From: Epiperipatus broadwayi | Taxonomy: Eukaryota; Onychophora; Udeonychophora; Euonychophora; Peripatidae | Length of the DNA: 64,000 nucleotides | NCBI GenBank assembly: GCA_028023455.1 | Contig: JAQFVV010000043.1 | Coordinates: forward strand, 1,859,483 to 1,923,482 | Direction: 5' to 3' | The notes under the pieces: generated by a model | Database searches by the model: none | The model's input: the letters and a program-made list of their open reading frames with translations, nothing else | Told to the model about the DNA's origin: nothing | Translations under genes and position numbers: made by a program | Part shown: piece after piece, positions 34,577 to 44,585 of the stretch | Layout: the number at the start of each line of letters is the position of its first letter | Numbering within the stretch: the first letter of the stretch is position 1

Positions 34577-35440
34577 GGAGGATCAAATTAACAACATACA
34601 GCTGGAGTTCAGAAATACATCGCTGGAGTGGACTATTGAAGTAGAAGATCAGTCATGGGATAAATTTTCTTGCCATGTATATCCCAAAAAGAATAAAAAT
34701 GAGTTCGACTTTAAAATGAAGCTTAAATCTTTATAAATAAGGGGAGCCATTCATCCGAAGTCAAGAAGTCCCAAAAGAACACAAACTGGAAAGATTCAAA
34801 TGTTTATATATATAGAAAGAAGAATCTATGTAAATATGAGGCAGGTAAAAAAAACAACATTAATGATCTACTAGGGCTTGGTTATAATTGCAACATGCTT
34901 ATCAAAACAGGTAAATTTTACAGTAATATAAAAAAAGTTAAAGGCATTAACTATATGCCTAAAGCATCCATAAGCCTTCCTTACATCCCACATATTGCAA
35001 ATAACCTTAGAAAGATCTGCGCTAACATGTACAGGGTTAGTTTTAGATCGTCGTCCTCTCTTAACAATTTGTTGAACAATACCAATGACAAATACCTCTG
35101 GAGAATGCTCCTCAGGTAGTCTATAAAATCGCATGTTCTAACCCATCCTGCAGCTCTACATATTATGGGAAATCTTGTGCAAATAGATCCATGAGAATTG
35201 CCAACATACATATCTATACAACAGAGCTAAACAAAAGAATGAATGCAGATCTATCTTTCCTGAACATGAACACACCACGGGTCATACATTTCCTCCATCC
35301 AATTTTAGAACTGTTTGCTCAGAAAGAGACAATAGGAAAAGAAAGTACAAAGAGGTTTGGGCAATTACAAAAGATCCATATCCCATCAAGAAAAAGGATT
35401 CTTGTGCTCCTTTATCTGGAAAATGGAATATCTAATTGCC
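34577..35440 (+). pseudogene. Degraded Penelope-like element (linker + GIY-YIG)
   Basis: A 52-codon frame at 34577-34735 may be decayed RT C-terminus (INNIQLEFRNTSLEWTIEVE resembles the L-N-x-L..I-x-F-T-x-E segment). Next, 34895-35110 encodes ASISLPYIPHIANNLRKICA..FRSSSSLNNLLNN, a good PLE linker (L-P-Y-I-P..L-x-K-I..F-x-x-x-x-x-L-x-x-L-L). After a frameshift, 35090-35400 encodes APQVVYKIACSNPSC, SSTYYGKSCANRSMRIANIH, the GIY-YIG start with V-Y-K and Y-Y-G. The late glutamate region is lost. No inverted arms or target duplication were seen. Confidence 0.75.
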
Positions 35441-36305
35441 TTATTTGCATATTGTGCCTCATTTAAATATTACATTAATGTACCAGTATTGCTTAAGTTT
35501 ATTCAGCACTATTATTCTAACAGAGTTTTGCTGAAAGCTAGCTCAGGGCTATTAATTAGTTTGTAGTGATTAATTGGTTACCTTTTCAACCAAATTCGAT
35601 GTCAACGAGTGTTTAAGAATTATATAATTTGTTGAAAATACTTTAAGTAGGATTTACTACTTTGAATATGATTTTATATATTACTTTGTTATTCTTGTTA
35701 CAATGAATTCTATTATTTTAGATTTTGAATATAAAAGACAAGAATATTTTGTTTTAATAAAAAATTTCAATTAAGATTAGTATTATTTAAAAAATATTTT
35801 TATCTTATAGATATATTTGAGGAGTGCAGCATTTTTAGGCATACAAATAGCCAAGTTTCTTCATTCAGCTTTAATAAATGTAATTATTTAATATTTACGA
35901 GAGGAAAAAATGTTTTAAATCTAATTTAAAATTATATAAATTTAATAATGTGGAATTCATAAAAAAAAAACCTAGGAGTACACGATGGGGTCTTTGACAG
36001 TTTCTTCGTTAAGTTTTCTTTGAAGAATTGCCCATAAATTGAGCACTGACCTGACATCTGCAGGGGGTAAATAACATTAACATCAATATTTCAGTTTGCA
36101 ATAAAAATTAAATAAAATTTTGCATTAATGTTCAATAACAAAAATATTGTTAATTTCGTAAAGATGAACGTATGTAATATATCTTCCAAATATGATATGA
36201 ACAGTATATATTATGTTCACTAGAGGAAACTTACCAATAGCTCCAAACAAGCTTTAATTTATAATTGCTGAAAGAGAAAGAATTCAAAATCTCTATCGGA
36301 AAGTC
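35441..36305. other. No gene found
   Basis: Contains GCTGAAAGCTAGCTCAG at about 35531, which may be a PLE terminal-repeat remnant. Otherwise AT-rich and featureless. Confidence 0.35.
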
Positions 36306-36307
36306 CT

Positions 36308-36430
36308 CATCCCCAGACCAATTGGCTTCAAGCTTATGGCTTACATCTGTGAAGAGCTAGGACTCCAGACACTAGATCTAAAATACCAACTCAAAAGTCA
36401 GCACTTATCTAATACATTACTATCAATTTG
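36308..36430 (-). mobile_element. Fragment of an HHR-like foldback relative
   Basis: Contains ATCCCCAGACCAATTGGCTT and GGCTTACATCTGTGAAGAGC, the minus-strand hammerhead-like region of the foldback families. It then continues TAGATCTAAAATACCAACTC..CAGCACTTATCTAATACAT, which matches the repeat at 42005-42281 better than the 47 kb family. The core is mutated (CAGATGT for CTGATGA) but stem I (CTTCA/TGGGG) and stem II (AAGC-CATA-GCTT) can still pair. Confidence 0.5.
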
Positions 36431-36574
36431 AAAACCTGAATTTTTCAGACACGTAAATGTCTTCAAATCCAGCTTGACAAACCAGATAGCTATATGGGCC
36501 TGAACTCAGTTCAGTTTCATCATATATTAAAAGCAAAAGCAATATAACATCACAAAAGTCTTCAAGGGTACACT

Positions 36575-36639
36575 TATAATAATTAATAAAACAAGAAGCA
36601 AGTTACACAATTTGTTTCTTGTTTTATTAATTATTATAA
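36575..36639. repeat. Short perfect hairpin
   Basis: TATAATAATTAATAAAACAA with GA, then its inverse, about 22 bp each, separated by a 20-base loop. Unknown origin. Confidence 0.8.
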
Positions 36640-37439
36640 ATATATATTATGGCTATACACACACAAAACAAAGTTGGAAAATGGAAGCAGAAGAACACAA
36701 GGAATGAGATAAAGTAGGAAGAACCATAATACTTTGTAATCCATGAATAGTAAGACATCCAAATATTATAAAGTTTTTTGTCAGACAGCAGTTGTAAACA
36801 AAAATGTTCTATTCACATAAAATGTAACACAAATATATAACATTAATTAATTAATTAATTAAAATAAAATATTTAATACGTGAACAGTATATACTGATCT
36901 TTTAGTACAAAAAATATAAATGAACTCCCAGAGTTCTCTGAATTCAGGTGTAGTAGAAACGATTTTATAAGGATGTAATTTTACTAAAATTTTGATTCAC
37001 TTATAGCAATGTTTCTCCAAGTATTATAAAAATGATAGAATGATAAAAAGTATTTTATAGCAAAAAACTATCTGAAAAACAACTCATAATTTGTATAACC
37101 AAAAAAAAAATGGATCTTGAATGGGAACAACTTAGATGCCACTTTTAACTGTGCTGATTCTATAATTACTGAGGTGGAATCCAAATTTTTACAAGAATTG
37201 ATTAGCATATAAGATGATAGGGACTCAAAAGTAAAGAATATATGGTTTTCTATTAACAAAAAAAAATGAGAAAATGTACACAAGATAGAAGATGAATACA
37301 GTCTCTATCATGAAAATAATGACAATAAAGTTAAATTAATGATTAAAAAAAAACAACTCCCAAAATAATTACTATATATAAACGCAATTTTTGACCATAC
37401 TTTGAACACTTTTTAGCAAAAAACCTTTTATTGTACATA

Positions 37440-37492
37440 AATGCATACACAATATTATGTTTCGACTGTCCTGCAGTATTCTTCAGAGTTGT
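37440..37492 (-). ncRNA. Hammerhead-like motif, possible PLE 3' relic
   Basis: Minus strand: CTCTGAAGA, then ACTG-CAGGA-CAGT, C, GAAAC and ATAATATTGTGTA. CTGANGA, stem II (ACTG/CAGT), GAAA, and a stem III ACA/TGT followed by U-A are all in the right order. Stem I pairing is poor. No coding sequence lies nearby. Confidence 0.35.
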
Positions 37493-37974
37493 GAATTTGA
37501 TAATATTTCAGATTAGTATATCTTAATTCTTAATGAAACAATGAATGTTATAGCTGTCAACATTAATCAGGAGAATAATGAGTAATATAAAAGTCCACAT
37601 CAGACAAAGACTGACCGACAACCATTTGTGATTTTAAATACAATGTAATGATAAATTTCTCATTAAAACTTTTTCAATATTAAAGACGTACTGGAAAAAA
37701 TGGTTTTCAATTTCTTTATTAAAACCATGTCTATTAATGACCAATATAATTGTATGTGCAGCTGAATTGACAGCCAACGTACATTCTTTTGCTGTAACCC
37801 ACAAACTGCTTAGGAAGATAATTGCACATACTAGATGCCATTCATTGCACAGAAATAGTTTCTATTAAGACTTTTGCAGCAATAATATATCTTCAAAAAT
37901 GCTGTAAGATATGGCATAATGAGTTATAAAATATTAAATAATAAACGTGCGAATTATGCAGGTATGGGTAATAA

Positions 37975-38100
37975 TAAAATTAATAAACAATAAAACTAAT
38001 GAATATAACAATAATTAACTATTATATATAGTCTTTCAATCCGCAAAAGTACTTTCAGTTAATTCCTTAACTGCTCAACAGCCATTAAATTCAAAAAACA
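37975..38100 (+). repeat. Uninterrupted copy of the repeat split at 2945-3645
   Basis: AACAATAAAACTAATGAATA, TAACAATAATTAACTATTAT, then TCTTTCAATCCGCAAAAGTA. It aligns across the position where the 499-bp palindrome sits in the first copy, so it shows the empty target site. Confidence 0.7.
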
Positions 38101-38465
38101 AAATGGAAGCAAACATCATCAATGCAAACACACGAATCCCGAATTTTAACATTAGCAGCTTGTCTATTAATGTATGCATTCTCCTATTTTAACAAAGAAA
38201 TTTTCATAAATAACTAAATTAAAGCTTGTTGATATGTATCAGAAGTTAATTCCAGATGTAACTTATGAATAATGCCGTTTAAGACAAGACAGTTTAGCAT
38301 TAAGCTGGTAAAAGATATAACATAAGAAAAGTTGTCATTTAGAGTGATAATATGATGTGTCTACTATCAATAAAATTAAAAAAAGAAATGCAAACTTTTT
38401 TGTATTGTAATTATGTAGGGGAAATAAATATAAAAACTTGCTTCTGGACGGACTTGGTAATCATT

Positions 38466-38624
38466 GAAATATTTTGATAAAAATAAGTTGAGAGAAGTAG
38501 TAAATCACGTGAATAAGAACAAATTGAAAAATAGTGACGATGTGAAAGAAGTATATGATATAGATGAAGTAATAGCGTCTTCAAATGATGAACTACATCT
38601 TGCTCTAAAACAATTGAACTGATT
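38466..38624 (+). other. Short coding-like frame of unknown nature
   Basis: The plus strand reads FDKNKLREVVNHVNKNKLKN, SDDVKEVYDIDEVIASSNDE, LHLALKQLN-stop: a charged, helix-prone 50-residue stretch without an ATG, set in otherwise stop-rich sequence. Composition is more protein-like than the other short frames in the window. It could be a decayed transposon ORF or an exon; no clear splice sites were found. Function unknown. Confidence 0.25.
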
Positions 38625-38969
38625 TAAAAAAGGAAAAATATTCAGTCTAAAGATTCAACATATACTTAATTGATAATGTAAATACTAGGAAAAAATAGAA
38701 CTGAAGTCAATTTTGACAGAAACTATTACCTCCATTCATAATTAATTAATTGAGTTTCATGCGTAATAATTAACTGCAATGAGGCCGTATAGAACCCCTG
38801 CAATATTAAAATTGGTTTTTTAAAATAAACTATGTCATTTAATGTGTCAAAATATGCTTTATATCAATGGACTTATTCATCAGTCAAATTCCTGTTGAGA
38901 TATAATTAATGCGGTTATGATTTTCATTGCTACAATTACATATTTTACTTTTTTATTGAGATGAGATGC

Positions 38970-39095
38970 ACATGCGACTTCTTTATCAGAGACAGGAATC
39001 ACTCAGCTACCATGCCCAGAGAAACCTGTTAGCCACTTTACCTTCCCTTTCCATTCCCCACCCTAAGTTTTCCCCCATATTCTTCCTAATGTAAC
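38970..39095 (-). mobile_element. Zinc-knuckle LINE 3' end fragment
   Basis: Shares GGAATCACTCAGCTACCATG, CCCAGAGAAACCTGTTAGCC and TTCCCCACCCTAAGTTTTCC with the LINE copies at 28500 and 39825. Only the last codons (..KVANRFLWA) and the 3' non-coding end remain, as in extreme 5' truncation. Confidence 0.7.
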
Positions 39096-39132
39096 CACAC
39101 AAGGTGACTTCTTTAGTATAAAAGTAAACTGC

Positions 39133-39228
39133 AAAGAAATCAAGTCATATGTCACATGACCTAATTTAACAAACTTGTATCTTACAAATGTTATATATAG
39201 AGCTCGCAAACAAGCTCTTAACAACCTG
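39133..39228 (-). repeat. Dispersed repeat C, partial copy
   Basis: Inverse of 42186-42281: AATCAAGTCATATGTCACAT..ACCTAATTTAACAA..TATATATAGAGCTCGCAAAC..CTCTTAACAA. Only one arm is present. Confidence 0.6.
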
Positions 39229-39724
39229 CAAATATATTTTATGAATTCGCTAATTAACACTTATAAATAAATGAAATCATTAATTGCAAAGTCTTTATTA
39301 AAATTTCTGAAGTATTTATGTCTCTCCATATATAAATCAAACGCGTTTTAATTTATATTGAACATAAGATTTATCTTTCTTTAAAACTAATATTGTAAAT
39401 TCTTATCCATATTTCAAACAGTGAAAAATTAAAGAAAGTTAAAATCAATCCAAGTATAATAAAAGAAAGATATTTACAATATTATCAAGAAATCAATAAC
39501 GTTTTAACATCATTCGAAAAATCTCTAATGTAAACAAAGAAAAAAAATCACTTGATGGAAAATAACTAAAGCTATATTTAAAATCATAATAATTTAATTG
39601 ATGTAATAATATGAAAATAAATGATTGATTACAAAAAGTAAAATAATGATGCTAATTTCTTTTCCAATTTTTCTTTAAAATACTATTATATAGATAAAAC
39701 AATCTATTAAATCACCCCACACGG

Positions 39725-39815
39725 TTAAAAAATTCAGCATCGCCCTCTCAAAAATAGTCAGTTCAAAATGATACCATTTTGAAACTATACGCTATTAGAT
39801 CTTAAATCATACCAC
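39725..39815. mobile_element. CCCTCTGTG-type MITE, left-end fragment
   Basis: AATTCAGCATCGCCCTCTC, CAGTTCAAAATG, TTTTGAAACTAT and GCTATTAGATCT match the inverted right half of the full copy at 40839-41046. The other half is missing; zinc-knuckle LINE copy B begins right after it. Confidence 0.6.
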
Positions 39816-39824
39816 ATGTGATGT

Positions 39825-40630
39825 GATCTACTGTGACTTCTCCTTAAACGGAGTCAGGAATCTCTTAGCAACTATGCCCAAAGAAACGTGTTAGCCACTT
39901 TACCTTCCATTCCCCACTCTAAGTTTTCCCATATTCTGCTCCATCTCATTTCCACAACATAATCTTTGTCAACTCTATGGCCTTTATATCTAAATCTCCC
40001 TTATCTTTTCCCAAACCCAACACAAAAACCAATAATCCACCTCCTGTATAATCACTTTTTTCATATTTATTCTTCCATAACTTCATTATTTGTACCCTTT
40101 CTGTTTTCAAGCATTGACATTCAATTAACAGATGCCTAATATTTTCTATTCCTTCCTTACACAATTTACAGACTAAATCACCCATATTTTTCCATTTATA
40201 TGTATATTCTCTTGTTGCTAAAGGTCTCGTTCGAGAACTTAAACAATAAATTACTTTCCTTACTATTATCATACATTAACTCGCACCTAATGTTCTGTTT
40301 ATTTCTATATATATATATTTAAACTCTTTTTACTCTCCATACTAGTTCTCCGTCTCTCTAATTCCTTAATCTTTATTAATGAATCTATTTTTTTATCCCA
40401 TTCCTTACCACTATAACACTCAACAATCCTCCAAACACAATCATCCCATCTTTTGTACAAATATACTGATATAAATTCTTTAGCCAAATCTTTTGCATAC
40501 CACATTACCTTTCTCACCCATCTTGTCGCCTGCCCTTTACTCATAACCCAATTAAATACTACTTTGGTTATTCTTTTATTATCCATAAACTGCAATCTAC
40601 CAAACATTTTCATTTTACTTTTTGCCAGTA
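39825..40630 (-). pseudogene. Zinc-knuckle LINE C-terminal region, copy B
   Basis: Minus strand, N to C: MKMFGRLQFMDNKRITKVVF, NWVMSKGQATRWVRKVMWYA, then after stops RTRPLATREYTYKWKNMGDL, VCKLCKEGIENIRHLLIECQ ending in a C-x2-C-x8-H-x4-C knuckle, and VLGLGKDKGDL. Better preserved over the knuckle than copy A, and it keeps the R-T-R-P-L-A-T-R-E-Y-T-Y segment that copy A lost. The 3' end (GGAGTCAGGAATCTCTTAGC) is shared. The RT domain proper is not included. Confidence 0.75.
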
Positions 40631-40838
40631 AAATCTCAAAATATGAAGTGACATCTGGTGAAGCAGATGAAATAGGTTAGAAATATTGAGATTCTGATTC
40701 TAGCTATATTAATTACAAAGACTGAAATTTATAATAATGATATCTCATATTACCTACAGCCTTAAAAATAGACCCACAAAAGATTTAAAAAAAAAAACAC
40801 AATTAACTTAAGATTATATTTCTTTTCAGAACTTATAG

Positions 40839-41046
40839 TTAAGAAATTCAGCAACACCCTCTGTGAAATAAATATATAAATATATTAGAGTTAGTATTCC
40901 CAGTTCAAAATGAAACTGAATGCTATTAGATAGTGATCTAATACAATACAGTTTCAAAGTGGTATCTAATAGCATAGTTATTTTTTGAACTGGCTATTTT
41001 TGAACTATGAACTCTTTTCACAGAGGGCGATGCTGAATTTCTTAAA
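40839..41046. mobile_element. CCCTCTGTG-type MITE, full copy
   Basis: Ends TTAAGAAATTCAGCAACACC with CTCTGTGAAA and the inverse TTTTCACAGAGGGCGATGCT with GAATTTCTTAA. A subterminal palindrome around GATAGTGATCTAATACA pairs CTATTAGATA on both sides and GTTTCA/TGAAAC. About 208 bp, non-coding. Superfamily undetermined because no convincing target duplication was seen. Confidence 0.75.
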
Positions 41047-41130
41047 CATGTAGGGTGATTTGATATTTGGATATTATATAGATATAAAAATTAAAAATAA
41101 AGAACAACTCTATAAAAACACATACACATT

Positions 41131-41150
41131 ATTATTATTATTATTATTAC
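41131..41150. repeat. (ATT)n microsatellite
   Basis: About seven ATT units. Confidence 0.9.
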
Positions 41151-41427
41151 CATGTGTAATAATAACTTATTACATATGCAAATTTCTCTGCTCCAAAAAC
41201 TAACAAGGAGTAAATGAGCAATAGAGCATTTTTGACTGAGTGATAAAACCACTAGATCATAATTGATACTAGTTTGCCATTCTCTGAACAGATTCATACA
41301 AGCATTTCAAAGCACTTATCATGTTTATGGTTAAAAGATACTTAATGCTACTACTATTAATAATAAATGTATCACTATTAACTGTGTAATGATCAATGAA
41401 TATTACCAGAGTAGTGCCAGATTGTAA

Positions 41428-41728
41428 TTTTATTTAGAAGGTAACAATTCCTTCTCACTCGCATTGTCAGTGACATTAAATGTGATGAAACTCTCATTCT
41501 AACAACAAGATAAAGACTTTGATAAAATAAGAATGACTGTCTTATTTTCAAACCTAGATGCATTTAAGATTAGCCTATATAAGTGCATATAGGTTTGAAA
41601 TAAGACAGTCATTCTTATTTTCTCAAAGTCTTTACCTTGTGGCTGGAATGAAAATATCCTCACATTTAACAAAGCTGATTTTTATAGTAAGGCACAAATG
41701 AGAAGGGATTATTACCTTTTAAATAAGA
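41428..41728. mobile_element. Foldback MITE-like element
   Basis: Arms of about 140 bp: TTTATTTAGAAGGTAACAAT..CCTTCTCACTC..AAATGTGATG..AAAGACTTTGATAAAATAAG..TGACTGTCTTATTTTCAAAC, and the inverse starting GTTTGAAATAAGACAGTCAT. Loop of about 20 bp. The inner 50 bp pair almost perfectly, so inversion or insertion is relatively recent. No coding. Confidence 0.7.
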
Positions 41729-42004
41729 TAATTAATTGTAAAAAAAAAAAAAAACCTCACAAGTTGAAATAACTTGCGGATAAAAATTGAACATTAAAAG
41801 AACCTTAACAGAGGAACACTCTATTTTGCTTCGATGATGAAGTAAAAGTGCTCTGAGAGTAACACTAAAAATGATAAATCAATAGTGCAGCATTTTTGTT
41901 GAAATGTGTAAAAAAAGTTTATGAACATAAAAATCATAATTTTTCATTACCGTATGTATATTCATAGCCATTGATCGATTAATTATTTTAAAAATACTCT
42001 AATG

Positions 42005-42281
42005 AAGTTTTATATATAGAGCTCACAAAAGAAACTCTTAACAAGCTTTATAGAATACCCCCAACCTCAGACGGTTTCTGCTACTAGCGTTCTCAGTGAG
42101 GTGCTAGGATATTCAATCATTAGATTAAAAATACCAGAACAAAACCAGCATTTTATCTAATATATAACTATTAAGTAAAAAAATCTGCTTGTTAAGAGTT
42201 TGTTTTGTGAGCTCTATATATAACAAGCTTATTAAATTGGGTCATGTGACATTTGACTTGATTTTTTTGTAATTCTAATGA
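42005..42281. mobile_element. Dispersed repeat C with HHR-like interior
   Basis: Inverted arms TATATATAGAGCTCACAAAA..AAACTCTTAACAAGC (42010-42047) and inverse (42186-42224), followed on the right by ATTAAATTGGGTCATGTGAC..TTTGACTTGATTTTTTTG, a tail also present in the partial copy at 39133-39228. Between the arms lies a minus-strand hammerhead-like segment (42063-42103) and TAATCATTAGATTAAAAATACC. It shares its interior with the fragment at 36308. Plan (arms, central ribozyme-like core, right tail) equals that of the 47 kb foldback family. Confidence 0.65.
42063..42103 (-). ncRNA. Hammerhead-like motif with compensatory stem I
   Basis: Minus strand: CACCTCA, CTGAGAA, CGCTAGTAGCA, GAAAC-C-GTC, TGAGG. 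Stem I here is CCUCA/UGAGG, fully Watson-Crick, where the 47 kb family has TTCTCA/TGGGG, so pairing is kept while bases differ. CTGAGAA departs from CTGANGA at G8, so this copy should be inactive. Confidence 0.4.
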
Positions 42282-42867
42282 AGTTTAGATGCATACAAGA
42301 CTATAAATGATGAACTTCCTTAGATATGGTAAAAAAAGTTTTACACTAACCAGAATTTACATTACTTCTATTATAAAAATTGAAATATCTGAAAACTAAT
42401 TAGTCATTTTCAATAAATAAATACATATTCAAATGGCTTTTTCGCTCAGGATTCATAAGAAGTTTGAATGCCAGAACTGGAATCGAATTCATTTTTTAAT
42501 GATGAAGCTTCATGCACATCATACCTAATCCTTTGCAGAAGTTGATTGAGTATATTATTAACTTAAAATTAATAAAATATATTGTATTTTTTTTACATAT
42601 GCCAATGCTTGTTTTGATAATAACATAATTAAAATGAATATATCTACTATTACTTTTGATATAGATATCTATATGATATGTAAAAAGATATATAAAAATA
42701 AATTCATTTCTTTTAAAATCAACCATAATTCTTTAACAATTTATCATCTATTGTCACTTTAGTCCAAGAGATTATCGGTTTTCACCTAAGGAGATGCCAT
42801 ATAGTGCTGTAAGGTCTGCCCATCCCCCATATATTTATGTAAATGGACTATGTCCTGTACATGAGGG

Positions 42868-43265
42868 GTCAGAGTGACTTATGGTCAACATGGGTAGGAT
42901 GAAAAGATTGGCACCAATGTGGGCTTTCAGCATTCCATCAGCAGATTTTCAATGAAATGGATGGCTGAAGAGTTGTGGGGTGGAATGGATTGAAACCAGT
43001 CCATTAAAGTATGAAGATTGGCTATCTTAATTAATATAAGATGAGCATTGATTGTATATATGTGTGGAGATGATAATCTGGACCAATTGATGAGTGCTGG
43101 TTTAGCACAAAATACGAATATTGGTGGTTATTTATCTTTTTGAAATGTGTGAGATAAAGTATGTCAGCAGAATGAGATAGTGTGGATAGTCGAGGGTCGT
43201 ATGAAAGTCTGAGTTCAAACCCCCTATATATTACATATTGGAGTGCAGGTATGAAAAAGCCTGTA
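42868..43265 (+). mobile_element. Ribozyme-SINE, long copy
   Basis: Contains an upstream segment of about 200 bp (GGGTCAGAGTGACTTATGGT, CCATCAGCAGATTTTCAATG, AATGGATGGCTGAAGAGTTG, CCAGTCCATTAAAGTATGAA), then the hammerhead region, then the tRNA-like part with TATGTCAGCAGAATGAGATA and GTCTGAGTTCAAACCCCC (B box), ending TATATTACATATTGGAGTGCAGG. The upstream segment resembles a second, decayed tRNA-like body, so the unit may be a partial dimer. The same long form occurs at 44245-46500. Confidence 0.75.
43071..43136 (+). ncRNA. Hammerhead motif, mutated core
   Basis: GATAATCTGGACCAA, TTGATGA (C3 to T), GTGCTG-GTT-TAGCAC, AAAA (G12 to A), TACGAATA, TTGGTGGTTATTTATC. Stem I CCAA/TTGG and the outer GATAA/TTATC helix are intact here, showing the consensus two-part stem I around an internal loop. 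Two core mutations should abolish cleavage. Confidence 0.7.
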
Positions 43266-44185
43266 CTGTAGAAAAATTCATATCAGATGACGTAACTTGC
43301 TGAGATGTTGATTAAACGAACCGTTCAACCAATCATCATCATCATCACAGAAAGTTTGTTATAATAATTTAGATAATTGAAATTCATAAGATTTTTAAAA
43401 CTTATTTTAACTCGAAGATTTATTAATGAAATAAATAAATTGTAGTCAATCAATGATTTTTTTTTTTAAAAAAAAATTATATCCGTTAAAAGCTTACATT
43501 CCATTCTAAAAATGTTTAGTTTTTACATTGTGAACATTTATTAATAATGAATTTTGCAAGTGTAGTATAACCGCCATTTTTAATTTATTGATTTTTAAAA
43601 TGATTTTAGGCAAACTCTTACGGAGACATTTGCATACATTAATCATTAATTCTTTGCATACCAATTCCTTTTTATAGAAAAAATTAGTAATTTTAATTAA
43701 ATTTTTTACTTTAAATATAAGAGATCATTTATCTTCTACTTTAATTATAAAGAAAGCAATATCATAACAATATATCAACAAAATTAATTAAATGATTAAT
43801 AAATACAGTAAAGCACATACTTTTGTAAAAATACAATTACTGCCACTTTCTTTAATTAAAATGTATAACAGTGATTAAATTAGTATATTTTTAAAGTCAG
43901 GGTTCTTAACCAAGGATCCACAGAACTACAAAGAGCCCATAGAAAGACTGTAAGCTTGAAATTAAAAAAATCAACGTATCTTCATTTGCTATGATTTCTA
44001 ACTAAAACCTAGCATTTCCTTCACTTAAGAATGTTCATTCATATATTATTATTGTTGTATATTTTGAAAAATCACACAAATTCATATTTTGAAATTAGGG
44101 CAAATGTTAGACACAAGACTATCTGCCACTACATTCTGAAAATAGATGCAAAGAACAAAAAGGAACTCTATTGCTAGTGATAAAT
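43266..44185. other. No gene found; possible hAT half-end
   Basis: At 43899, CAGGGTTCTTAACCAAGGAT with CCACAGAAC looks like the end of a hAT-type element, but no opposite end was found. Poly-T/poly-A at 43455-43475. Confidence 0.35.
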
Positions 44186-44460
44186 TACATGACTTTCTTT
44201 CCTTCAAGCACCCTTCAACTATCCACACTATCTCACACCACTGATACACATGTGAGGGGTCAAAGTGACTTGAGGTTAATATGGGCATGGCAATAATATT
44301 GGCATCAACATGGGATTTGAGCTTTCCATTGTCAGATTTCAATGGTATGGATGGCTGAAGAATTGGAAATTGAAATAGATTGAAGCCTGTCCATTAAAGT
44401 ATGGGGGTTTGCTGTCTTAATATAAACTGAGCACTGACTATATATGTGTGTGTGAGAGAT

Positions 44461-44525
44461 GATAATCTGGACCAACTGATGAGTGCTGGTTCAGCACAAA
44501 ATACATATATTGATGATTATTTATC
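44461..44525 (+). ncRNA. Hammerhead motif (G12 mutated)
   Basis: GATAATCTGGACCAA, CTGATGA at 44476-44482, perfect stem II GTGCTG-GTT-CAGCAC, AAAA in place of GAAA, TACATATA, TTGATGATTATTTATC. Stem I keeps three pairs plus the outer GATAA/TTATC helix. G12 to A should abolish cleavage. Confidence 0.75.
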
Positions 44526-44585
44526 TTTTCTACATGTGTGTGGTCAAGTGTATCAGTGGTATGAGAGAATGTGGATAGTTGAAAG

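Noticed and set aside
35191-35566. Two overlapping plus frames of 91 and 69 codons
   Set aside because: The first is the decayed GIY-YIG region of a PLE. The second is an out-of-frame shadow.
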